Positions 1 to 5,765 of a stretch of DNA of 5,765 nucleotides are shown here, piece by piece. Each line of letters starts with the position of its first letter. The stretch's first letter is position 1. The position numbers were made by a program, and so were the translations under genes. The notes beneath the pieces are model-generated. The model saw nothing but the letters and a program-made list of their open reading frames with translations, ran no database searches and was not told the origin of the DNA. This stretch comes from Epsilonproteobacteria bacterium UBA6211 (GTDB taxonomy: Bacteria > Campylobacterota > Campylobacteria > Campylobacterales > Arcobacteraceae): positions 833-6,597 of the forward strand of contig DISL01000009.1 of assembly GCA_002421845.1 (NCBI GenBank). The letters run 5' to 3'.

Positions 1-545
1 TAAGACAAGAAGAGTTTAATAATTCACTTAAAGAAGTAATAGATAAAGTAACGAGTATGATGAAAAGCGGTGTCGGTTTTGAACAAGCTCTTAGAAAAGC
101 TGTTATTACTTGCAAATCAGATTTTGCAAGGGATGTTTTGAATATTTATCTAAATGAAAAAGACATTATCGGTGAAGTTAAGGCTTTTGAGAAAATGTTT
201 ATTTTGGTTGACTCAAAAGAGCTTAGGATATTTTATCTTACTATTATGATAGGTCGTCAAAGTGGTGGTAAGTTTTCAAATACTCTTGATAAATTGAGAA
301 AAACTTTACAAGACCAAGGTGAACTAAAACAAGAGATTATATCATCCACAAAAGAGATAAAAGTGGGTACTTATATGATTTTGGGGTTGGTAGTGTTTAT
401 CTATATTATGATGAACAAATCATTAGAAGGTACTTTGGATGCTCATTTCTTTGGTTCTACAGAGGGTAAAATACAAATGTTTTTTATAGCTTTGTGGGTT
501 GGATTTGGGTTGTTTGTAAATAATCTATTAACAAAGGTGAAATAA
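1..545 (+). CDS. tadB: Tad pilus inner-membrane platform protein TadB (C-terminal part)
   Basis: This is the C-terminal part of a T2SSF-family protein. The frame is open to the left edge of the window: codons run from position 3 without a stop, so the ATG at 57 is internal and the true start lies upstream. The visible part begins in the cytoplasmic helical domain, where KSGVGFEQALRKA (about 63-101) fits the 'aG-sl-ALr' half-motif. It continues with GRQSGGKFSNTLDKLRKTL (about 252-308), which closely matches the TadB pattern 'RQSGGnLsevLdnLsrtlre'. Two hydrophobic segments follow, at about 366-414 and 480-528, as expected for the C-terminal membrane anchors. By family knowledge, TadB pairs with TadC to form the platform on which the TadA ATPase acts to assemble Flp pili. 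The gene ends one base before tadC, which supports the TadB rather than a GspF/PilC assignment. Family is sure; the paralogue name is likely. Confidence 0.88.
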   Translation, partial: RQEEFNNSLKEVIDKVTSMMKSGVGFEQALRKAVITCKSDFARDVLNIYLNEKDIIGEVKAFEKMFILVDSKELRIFYLTIMIGRQSGGKFSNTLDKLRKTLQDQGELKQEIISSTKEIKVGTYMILGLVVFIYIMMNKSLEGTLDAHFFGSTEGKIQMFFIALWVGFGLFVNNLLTKVK

Positions 546-546
546 T

Positions 547-1386
547 ATGGGCTATTTTTTTATATTATTACCTTTATTTATAAGTGCGTTAGTCGTATTT
601 TTGTATTTGTATCAAGATAGATTAAAAACCAAAAAGCTTATAGTAGCTTTATCTAGACTTGATGTTTCCGATATTATCGATAAACAAAAAAATATTACAA
701 AAAATCCTCAAAGTACAACTGATTTTAATTTAAAATTGATACAATCAGGGATAACGCTCAAAGAATATAATGAAGCTAAATTTCTTTTTGTTCTTATAGC
801 TATTATTATCGGCGGTGTTTTACCGTTTTTCTTACCTTTTACATTGAGCATAATCGCAGTTGTATTGGCTGTACTACTTGCCGTATTTAGCGGTCAGATT
901 TATTTGGCTATGTCAAAGGCTGAACGTGTAGAAAAAATCAACAATGATTTGGGTGTATTTCTTGATTTGATAAATGTTATCCTAGAAGCGGGGGGAAGTT
1001 TGAAAAATGCTTTTTTTCAAGTATCCAACAAAGCTCACGGCATAATATGCGAAGATTTACTAAAAGAGATAGCGATTTTAGAATATGAAATGACAAATTA
1101 CTCAACAAAGAAAGCTTATGAAAATTTGAAACAGCGAGTTGATAGTAAGGAGATGGATAAAATAGTTGACTTTTTGATTTTGAGTGAAGAGACGGGTATA
1201 GGTGTAAAAAATATCTTTTCGATGCAATCTGATGAGATGAGAAAAGAGAAGTTTTACAAAATAAAAGGTAAAGTTAGTACATTAAATATGTATCTTATGA
1301 TTGTAATTTTTATTTTTGTTCTACCTGCATTAAGTGCTTTTATCATCTTCCCGATGATGGCAGGTAGATTAAGCTTTGGAATATAA
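547..1386 (+). CDS. tadC: Tad pilus inner-membrane platform protein TadC
   Basis: A complete 279-residue T2SSF-family protein, close to the usual TadC length of about 300. It has an N-terminal membrane segment (about residues 3-22), a strongly hydrophobic pair of segments (about 78-118), and a last membrane segment (about 247-272). Between them lies the cytoplasmic T2SSF helical domain: FLDLINVILEAGGSLKNAF (138-156) and LILSEETGIGVKNIF (210-224), followed by a charged EMRKEKFYKIKGK stretch before the final membrane helix. This matches the TadC pattern of '..tGt.i..vlr..a...R..R' before the anchor. The start at 547 has a good ribosome binding site, AAAGGTGA at 533-540, six bases upstream. That site lies inside the end of tadB, so the two genes are probably co-translated as partners. 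By family knowledge the product works with TadB and the TadA ATPase in the inner membrane. Confidence 0.88.
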   Translation: MGYFFILLPLFISALVVFLYLYQDRLKTKKLIVALSRLDVSDIIDKQKNITKNPQSTTDFNLKLIQSGITLKEYNEAKFLFVLIAIIIGGVLPFFLPFTLSIIAVVLAVLLAVFSGQIYLAMSKAERVEKINNDLGVFLDLINVILEAGGSLKNAFFQVSNKAHGIICEDLLKEIAILEYEMTNYSTKKAYENLKQRVDSKEMDKIVDFLILSEETGIGVKNIFSMQSDEMRKEKFYKIKGKVSTLNMYLMIVIFIFVLPALSAFIIFPMMAGRLSFGI

Positions 1387-1396
1387 AGGATGGTAG

Positions 1397-2596
1397 ATGA
1401 AATTCAATAAACAAATAGCCATAATCTTGGTTTTAGGGTCATTTTTGCTCTCAGCTATAGGTGCTGCATATTATTTCTATTCGGCACATAACAAGACTGT
1501 TGTACAAATGAGTCAAAAAGTCAAGGTATATGTAGTGAGTAAGAGTGTTAAATCAGGTCATCAGTTTGGTGAAAAGGATTTGAAAGAGCATTTTATAACA
1601 AAGCAGGAGCTTTTGGCAAAACCTCTAAGTTCAGGTGAGATTGTAGGTAAGTATGCAAAAGTGGATATGTTTGAAAATGAGATGATTATCAAAGAGAAAA
1701 TAAGTGATACTTTAGAGCAAAGAGAAGAAGATTTAATCAAATCAGATTTCAAAAACAATAGTTATAATATGGGTTTTAGAATGTTTAATAACCCAAATTA
1801 TACATTGAAAAGAGGTGATATTATAAGTATAGTTTCCACATATCCTATAACTGCCGATAAGCTTACACAGTATTCTGTTCAATATGTTGCAAAAGATGTT
1901 GAGGTACTAGGATTTATTTTACTAGGTAAACCGGTAGCACAAGTGTTTAATAGACAAAAAGTTACTAAGATAGTAAATAAAAAAGAGATAGAAGTAGAAG
2001 AAGACATCAAGGCTGATGAATTGGTTTTGGATATTAAAAGTGATGTATTATTGAATTTGATTAATGATTATAATAGAGGTAACCAACTTTGGATGGTGAA
2101 AAGAAATGCAACAAAAACCGATGAAACAACGACAGTGGTTGCAGATGTAGCTCAAACTGCCGAAGAACAAAAAGTTGACGGTAAGATAAATGATATTTTA
2201 CAAGTTGATAGTAAGCAAAAAACGGTAGTCAAAATGGATTACAAGTATAGATGGTATGTACCTGCAAATCTGACAAGTGCAAAAACAGCTACGGTAGAGT
2301 ATGCAGATACGAAAGCGGTATATAGTGAGACCGTAAAAATGGCTTCTAATAACGTTCAAAAATGTACAGATAATAAAGATAATTTGATAGTTGTTACAGG
2401 CGGAAGCGTATATCTTAGAAGTGGGCCTGATATGAGTTTTAAATCAAAATTTGTGGTTTATAAGAAAAATATTATACCTTTTGAAGAGCGTTTAGGTGAT
2501 TGGTATAGAACCTGTGACGGTTTATATATCCATTCTAAATATGTTTCTGAAATAAGTTATGAAGAAGCGGTAAAAAAAGTAAATGAAGACAAATAA
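1397..2596 (+). CDS. cpaB: CpaB/RcpC-like SAF-domain Tad pilus protein with C-terminal SH3b domain
   Basis: A 399-residue protein anchored by one N-terminal membrane helix (about residues 7-28), with the rest predicted periplasmic. Residues about 43-104 look like a SAF domain: VYVVSKSVKSGHQFGEKDL, then PLSSGEIVGKYAKVDMFENEMI, the 'v-G-.i...dl ... G..a..di..Ge.i' layout of CpaB. Residues about 137-236 fit the RcpC/CpaB domain, with LKRGDIISIVSTYP, a VEVLGFI strand and LVLDIKSDVLLNLINDYNRG before LWMVKR. After a Thr/Val/Lys-rich linker, residues about 329-387 form a bacterial SH3-like domain (YLRSGP at 339-344, GDWY at 367-370, and YIHSKYVSEI). That domain is not part of the usual CpaB. The only two cysteines, C323 and C373, are placed to form a disulfide at this domain. 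The start has AAAGGA at 1385-1390, six bases upstream. CpaB/RcpC is associated with the secretin and outer envelope of Tad systems; the role of the SH3b domain (perhaps peptidoglycan binding) is inference. Confidence 0.8.
   Translation: MKFNKQIAIILVLGSFLLSAIGAAYYFYSAHNKTVVQMSQKVKVYVVSKSVKSGHQFGEKDLKEHFITKQELLAKPLSSGEIVGKYAKVDMFENEMIIKEKISDTLEQREEDLIKSDFKNNSYNMGFRMFNNPNYTLKRGDIISIVSTYPITADKLTQYSVQYVAKDVEVLGFILLGKPVAQVFNRQKVTKIVNKKEIEVEEDIKADELVLDIKSDVLLNLINDYNRGNQLWMVKRNATKTDETTTVVADVAQTAEEQKVDGKINDILQVDSKQKTVVKMDYKYRWYVPANLTSAKTATVEYADTKAVYSETVKMASNNVQKCTDNKDNLIVVTGGSVYLRSGPDMSFKSKFVVYKKNIIPFEERLGDWYRTCDGLYIHSKYVSEISYEEAVKKVNEDK
2580..2596 (+). promoter_or_regulatory. stop-start overlap, probable translational coupling
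   Basis: The small TadG/TadE-like gene starts at 2583, inside the last codons of the CpaB-like gene, which stops at 2594-2596. The only purine-rich stretch upstream, GAAGAAG at 2561-2567, is about 15 bases from the ATG and too far to be a good Shine-Dalgarno sequence. Ribosomes finishing the upstream gene would be well placed to start the next one. This suggests matched output of the two proteins. Coupling is inferred from layout, not shown. Confidence 0.5.
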
Positions 2597-2999
2597 AAAA
2601 ATCTACAAAGGGGCAATAGACCAAATAATGCTTTGGATGGTGTTATTCTCTATTTTTGTAGGCTTCTTATTTTTTATTATAGATTATTCTACTGCTATTA
2701 GGATGAAAGATAACTGTGATACTATAGCAGATTATGGAGCTAGAATGACTGCATTAGGAAAAGATACTACGGTTATAAGTGACGGGATTAATAATCTTAA
2801 GTTGGATTATTTTCCAAATGTAGGTTCAGGCTCTATAGTGTGTACTACCGATAGCGGAGTTGAGAATTATCAAGTGATTTTCAATGTATATGCTACGTAT
2901 AATAGTAATTTCTTGCAAAATAGTAGTATTCATGCAAAAAGAGTTGTATTCAACGAAATAAACAAGTTTCAAATAACTTGTAATTTGACATTAAATTAA
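2583..2999 (+). CDS. small TadG/TadE-like membrane-anchored protein, possible minor pilin
   Basis: A 138-residue protein with a short basic N-terminus, one membrane segment (about residues 15-34) and an extracytoplasmic remainder with three cysteines (C45, C87, C133). Residues 9-58 run KGAIDQIMLWMV, then FFIIDYSTAIRMKDNCDTIADYGARMTA. This resembles the N-terminus of TadG/TadE-type proteins ('G..av..al....vDy..a...r..lq..aD.aal.a'). It is much shorter than TadG, which usually runs to several hundred residues, and shows no von Willebrand A domain. A stop codon in frame immediately precedes the ATG (2580-2582), so translation cannot begin earlier. The start overlaps the cpaB-like gene by 14 bases and has no strong Shine-Dalgarno sequence. 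The alternative ATG at 2628 would remove the basic N-terminus and G10. The position between the CpaB-like gene and the secretin makes a Tad role likely, but minor pilin versus accessory anchor is not settled. Confidence 0.62.
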   Translation: MKTNKKIYKGAIDQIMLWMVLFSIFVGFLFFIIDYSTAIRMKDNCDTIADYGARMTALGKDTTVISDGINNLKLDYFPNVGSGSIVCTTDSGVENYQVIFNVYATYNSNFLQNSSIHAKRVVFNEINKFQITCNLTLN

Positions 3000-3005
3000 A
3001 GGGGA
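2998..3005 (+). promoter_or_regulatory. strong ribosome binding site of the secretin gene
   Basis: AAAGGGGA ends four bases before the ATG at 3010 and starts inside the stop codon of the preceding gene. It is the strongest Shine-Dalgarno sequence in the window and fixes the secretin start. A strong site fits a protein that must assemble as a many-subunit ring, whereas the small gene before it lacks a good site. Confidence 0.65.
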
Positions 3006-3009
3006 TAGT

Positions 3010-4410
3010 ATGAAATTCTTTATAAAACTAATATTTATTGTTGCTATGATTTTAGGCGTATCTTATGCTAACAATATATCAATAGAGCAAAACAGTTATA
3101 AGGTTTTGGATTTGGAAAAAAGGGCGAAGAATATAAAAGTAACCGATAGTAAGATAGTTGAAGTTACTTTTATAGAAGATAAACTTGACCCTTTTAAAAA
3201 ATTGAAAGTTTTGGGTAAGGATTTTGGTAATGTTTCATTACTCATCACCTATGAAGACGGAGCTATAGAAACTTTTGATTTTAGTGTAGTGAAAAATATT
3301 AAAAGTATAGTTGCGGCAGTTCAGGAAAAATACCCTAATGTCAAAATATCTCAATCAAACGATAATATCATAATAGACGGTATGGTAGATTCTATCCCAG
3401 ATAAAGAAAAAATCAAAGATATGTTTAAAAAAGCAGGGATTGATACGGATAATAGATTTATCGATTTGGCAACTACGAATAACACAAAAAAAATGGTAAG
3501 AATCAAACTTTATATCGCTGAAATTAATAATGACAAAGGTATGACTCTAAAAAATAATTGGAGTGTTGGATTTAAGAATTATCATATAAATGATACTAAC
3601 AATGTGGCTTATAAGTACGATGCAGCTGGTCTTAATTCAACACATTATGCCTCTTATATGCCGGAGGTTTCTGATGCAATGGGTACTATTATGGCTCAGT
3701 CTGTATCTTTGACGGGTGGTCTTACATCGACTGCAAATTATTTGACCAATAAATTTAATGTGGGCTTGACACTGAATTATCTAGCTTCCCAAGGGGTTGC
3801 TACTATCCTTACCGAATCAACACTCCTTACGACTGAAGATAAAGCTGCTAAGTTTTTGGCAGGTGGTGAGCTTCTTATCAAAAAACAAACCCTTAATGCA
3901 AGTGGAATACCGGCTACTGAATATGAAGAAAAGGAGTATGGTATCATTCTTGATATATTAGCTAGTAAAATAATCAATAATGATTATATAGACCTTACCA
4001 TATCTACGCAATCAAAACAAATTGATTCAAACAAAGCAAATTGGGTAGATAATATACCTGCATTTACAAATAGAAGAGTTGAAACAAACGTAGTTGCACA
4101 AAACGGCTCTACTATAGTTCTTGGAGGGCTTATAAATAATCAAGATACCAAAAATATAGACAAAATTCCTTTGCTAGGGGATATACCTATTTTAGGGCAT
4201 CTATTTAGAAGCAAAGATTTCCAAAACGGAAGTAGTGAGCTAGTGTTTTTTATAACTCCTGAAGTTGTAGAACCGTCTCAAAACTTCCAAGCAGATAAAT
4301 TGGAGAATTTTAGAAATACTATGAAAGAGAAAAATGAAGCGATGGAAGAGGCTTCAAAAATAGGTCTAAATCCTTTTAAATCAGACGAGAAAAAAGAAGA
4401 GACAAAATAA
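3010..4410 (+). CDS. rcpA: Tad pilus outer-membrane secretin (CpaC/RcpA family)
   Basis: A complete 466-residue secretin. Residues 1-20 form a Sec signal peptide with a likely signal peptidase I site after SYA. Residues about 23-92 look like the N-terminal domain of CpaC-type secretins (YKVLDLEKRAKNIKVTDSKI, then LKVLGKDFGNVSLLI). Residues about 96-150 resemble a BON domain (VKISQSNDNIIIDGMV). The secretin domain begins near residue 163 with RIKLYIAEINND and ends with the family signature. ILTESTLLTTEDKAAKFLAGGELLI (266-290) corresponds to 'lLaePnLvt..g..A.FlaGGE.pi', and NGSTIVLGGLI (365-375) leads to KIPLLGDIPILGHLFRSK (385-402) and LVFFITPEVVEP (411-422). By family knowledge it forms the outer-membrane ring through which the Flp pilus or secreted products leave the cell. 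The mature protein has no cysteine, so it is not a lipoprotein. A charged Lys/Glu-rich tail (about 428-466) follows. It is the last gene of the operon. Confidence 0.93.
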   Translation: MKFFIKLIFIVAMILGVSYANNISIEQNSYKVLDLEKRAKNIKVTDSKIVEVTFIEDKLDPFKKLKVLGKDFGNVSLLITYEDGAIETFDFSVVKNIKSIVAAVQEKYPNVKISQSNDNIIIDGMVDSIPDKEKIKDMFKKAGIDTDNRFIDLATTNNTKKMVRIKLYIAEINNDKGMTLKNNWSVGFKNYHINDTNNVAYKYDAAGLNSTHYASYMPEVSDAMGTIMAQSVSLTGGLTSTANYLTNKFNVGLTLNYLASQGVATILTESTLLTTEDKAAKFLAGGELLIKKQTLNASGIPATEYEEKEYGIILDILASKIINNDYIDLTISTQSKQIDSNKANWVDNIPAFTNRRVETNVVAQNGSTIVLGGLINNQDTKNIDKIPLLGDIPILGHLFRSKDFQNGSSELVFFITPEVVEPSQNFQADKLENFRNTMKEKNEAMEEASKIGLNPFKSDEKKEETK

Positions 4411-4412
4411 TC

Positions 4413-4439
4413 AATATTTGGGCTATTTGCCCAAATATT
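4413..4439. terminator. hairpin between convergent genes, probable bidirectional terminator
   Basis: A perfect 11-bp inverted repeat: AATATTTGGGC at 4413-4423 pairs with GCCCAAATATT at 4429-4439 around a 5-base loop. It sits in the 34-base gap between the secretin stop and the dnaE stop, the place where a shared terminator is expected. The stem holds four G-C pairs next to the loop and seven A-T pairs at the base. No clean U-tract follows it on the + strand. In the dnaE direction the downstream transcript is U-rich (from about 4410 to 4404), so termination of dnaE is the better supported use. Confidence 0.65.
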
Positions 4440-4444
4440 CAATA

Positions 4445-5765
4445 CTACAAGACTAAAACACCATCTATTCGCTTGAGTGCCTCATGGGCTTTTGGGTCAA
4501 ATTTATATCCGCTTTGAAGAACAATGTCGGCTAGTTTTGATTTGATAACTATATTAAGTTCTTGTTTACCTTGATTTTTGGATACCACATCAAATAAATC
4601 ATATAGTACTCTATCGTCATTGCTTATATTTACCTCTACGGTAAGCGGAGGGATTTCCACTTCTACTTTTTTTTGTTTTATTTTCTCTTTTTTTGCATCT
4701 TCTAGGGATTCTAGTTTGAGTAAATTCATCCTAGTAAAATCACCGTCTTTTGAGATTTTTACTTTAAATCCTATAGGCTCATCCAAATCAAAAGATTTTA
4801 ATTCTTCCATTTTTGATTCAAATAGCATAAGTTCTATATTGCCGTGTAAGTCCATAATACTAGCTATTCCGAACTTATTCCCTTTTTTAGAGATTTTTGT
4901 AGTGATTTCTTCAATTTTACCTATAAAAAGTGCTTCGGAACCATCAGCTAATTCGTCTATTTGAGAACTTAACGTATAATTCATCTTATCTAAAATATCT
5001 CTGTATTTATCTAGCGGATGCCCTGATACATAAAATCCTAAAGTCTCTTTTTCAAGCTCTAGTATTTCTTTTGCTTCATATTCCGCCATTTGATTGATAG
5101 TTAGTTCAACGGTTACCATTTCCTCTGCATCACCAAAGAGTGAACCGGTAGCCATTTTCTTGGCACTTGATGCTTTTGAAGATGCTTCAAGAATAGCTTC
5201 TATCTGTGCTAGTATAGCTTTTCTACTATATCCAAAAGCATCCAATGCCCCTGATTTTGCTAGGGATTCTATTACTTTTTTATTTACTTTAGAACCGTCT
5301 ATCCTACTTACAAAATCACTAAAATCACGAAACGGCTCATCTCCCCTTGCAGCTATTATAGAGTTGATAGCCACCTCTCCTGCACCTTTGATAGCTCCAA
5401 GACCGAATAAAATAGCATTTTTACCCTCTATAGTAGCAGCGCTAAAATCTAGTATTGATTTGTTTATATCAGGTGGGAGTAGCTCAATACCAAGACGCTT
5501 TACTTCATCTACGTATTTTACCACTTTTTCCGTTTTGTCCTTTTCACTTGTTAGAAGTGCAGCCATAAATTCCGTAGGGTAATATGCTTTTAGGTAGCTT
5601 GTATAGAAGGTAACCATTGCATAGGCTGCCGAGTGAGATTTATTAAAACCGTAACCGGCAAATTTAACAATCAAATCAAACAGCTCTTCAGCCTTTGCTT
5701 TGTCAAAACCTTTGGCACTTGCACCGTCTGCGAATTGCCCTTTTAGTTTGTCCATCTCTTCTTTG
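4445..5765 (-). CDS. dnaE: DNA polymerase III alpha subunit DnaE (C-terminal part)
   Basis: The C-terminal 440 or so residues of the replicative polymerase, out of roughly 1,150-1,200 in a full protein. The frame stays open to the window edge (EE precedes the Met at 5755), so that Met is internal. Numbering from it, KFAGYGFNKSHSAAYAM (31-47), YPTEFMAALLTSEKDKTEKV and ELLPPDINKS are hallmark DnaE sequences at the end of the polymerase core. The tandem helix-hairpin-helix region follows (FGLGAIKGAGEVAI at 117-130, SLAKSGALDAFG at 164-175). TGSLFGD (203-209) sits where the internal beta-clamp-binding motif lies in DnaE. LELEKETLGFYVSGHPLDKY (232-251) leads to an OB-fold (about 276-312: FIGKIEEITTKISKKGNKFG, then GNIELMLFE). 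A Lys-rich linker (about 354-364) separates this from the last domain, which in E. coli contacts tau. The protein synthesises DNA at the replication fork. It is convergent with, and unrelated to, the Tad genes. Confidence 0.97.
   Translation of the reverse strand, partial: KEEMDKLKGQFADGASAKGFDKAKAEELFDLIVKFAGYGFNKSHSAAYAMVTFYTSYLKAYYPTEFMAALLTSEKDKTEKVVKYVDEVKRLGIELLPPDINKSILDFSAATIEGKNAILFGLGAIKGAGEVAINSIIAARGDEPFRDFSDFVSRIDGSKVNKKVIESLAKSGALDAFGYSRKAILAQIEAILEASSKASSAKKMATGSLFGDAEEMVTVELTINQMAEYEAKEILELEKETLGFYVSGHPLDKYRDILDKMNYTLSSQIDELADGSEALFIGKIEEITTKISKKGNKFGIASIMDLHGNIELMLFESKMEELKSFDLDEPIGFKVKISKDGDFTRMNLLKLESLEDAKKEKIKQKKVEVEIPPLTVEVNISNDDRVLYDLFDVVSKNQGKQELNIVIKSKLADIVLQSGYKFDPKAHEALKRIDGVLVL

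Noticed and set aside
57..59. ATG at 57 as the start of the first gene
   Set aside because: The same frame stays open to the left edge of the window. The residues before the ATG (RQEEFNNSLKEVIDKV) continue the T2SSF domain, so this is an internal Met of a truncated tadB.
1561..1758. Short open frame on the - strand
   Set aside because: It lies entirely inside the SAF-domain coding region of the CpaB-like gene and has no independent support.
2628..2630. Alternative start for the small TadG/TadE-like gene, with AAAGGGG at 2607-2613
   Set aside because: The spacing of about 14 bases is too long. This start would also delete the basic N-terminus and the Gly before the membrane segment, which match the family pattern.
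3777..3977. Short open frame on the - strand
   Set aside because: It lies opposite the most conserved part of the secretin domain and is a shadow of that gene.
4578..4964. Open frame of 128 codons on the + strand
   Set aside because: It is antisense to the OB-fold and linker of dnaE. The Ser/Phe-rich translation is what Lys/Glu-rich coding gives on the opposite strand.
5094..5582. Open frame of 162 codons on the + strand
   Set aside because: It is antisense to dnaE, which is clearly the real gene by motif. Its product is a Ser/Ala-rich shadow with no recognisable domain and no ribosome binding site that I can see.
1..5765. CRISPR array, tRNA or rRNA gene, insertion sequence or prophage boundary
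   Set aside because: No repeated spaced units, no tRNA-like cloverleaf, no transposase and no terminal inverted repeats were seen. Coding is continuous, with no gap longer than 34 bases.

Overview
The window is AT-rich bacterial DNA carrying two divergent blocks of function that meet tail to tail. The low GC, the Lys/Ile/Asn-rich proteins and the style of the DnaE fragment (for example the FAGYGFNKSHSAAYA and SGHPLDKY segments) suggest a Campylobacterota (epsilonproteobacterial) genome. This is inferred from composition and family resemblance, not from a database match, and I do not name a genus.

Positions 1-4410 (+ strand) are the distal part of a Tad/Flp (type IVc pilus, or tight-adherence secretion) operon. 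In order it contains the end of tadB and a complete tadC (the two inner-membrane platform proteins of the T2SSF family). Next come a CpaB/RcpC-type SAF-domain periplasmic protein carrying an extra C-terminal SH3b domain, a short membrane-anchored TadG/TadE-like protein, and a CpaC/RcpA-type outer-membrane secretin. The genes are tightly packed: gaps are 1, 10 and 10 bases, and one junction overlaps by 14 bases. There is no room for internal promoters in the junctions, so they probably form one transcript whose promoter lies upstream of the window. The motor ATPase (TadA), TadZ, the Flp pilin and the prepilin peptidase are not here. If the system is complete, they must lie upstream or elsewhere.

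Positions 4411-4444 are a 34-base intergenic gap containing a perfect 11-bp hairpin, probably a shared terminator for the two convergent transcripts.

Positions 4445-5765 (- strand) are the C-terminal part of dnaE, the replicative DNA polymerase III alpha subunit, whose 5' end runs off the window. It is a housekeeping gene and appears to mark the edge of the Tad locus.

Together the Tad genes describe a trans-envelope machine. TadB and TadC form the inner-membrane assembly platform, the CpaB-like protein bridges the periplasm, the secretin is the outer-membrane pore, and the TadG-like protein is a candidate minor pilin or anchor. I see no wholly new system. The most unusual parts are the CpaB-SH3b fusion with a flanking cysteine pair, the miniature TadG-like protein, and the order that puts the secretin last.
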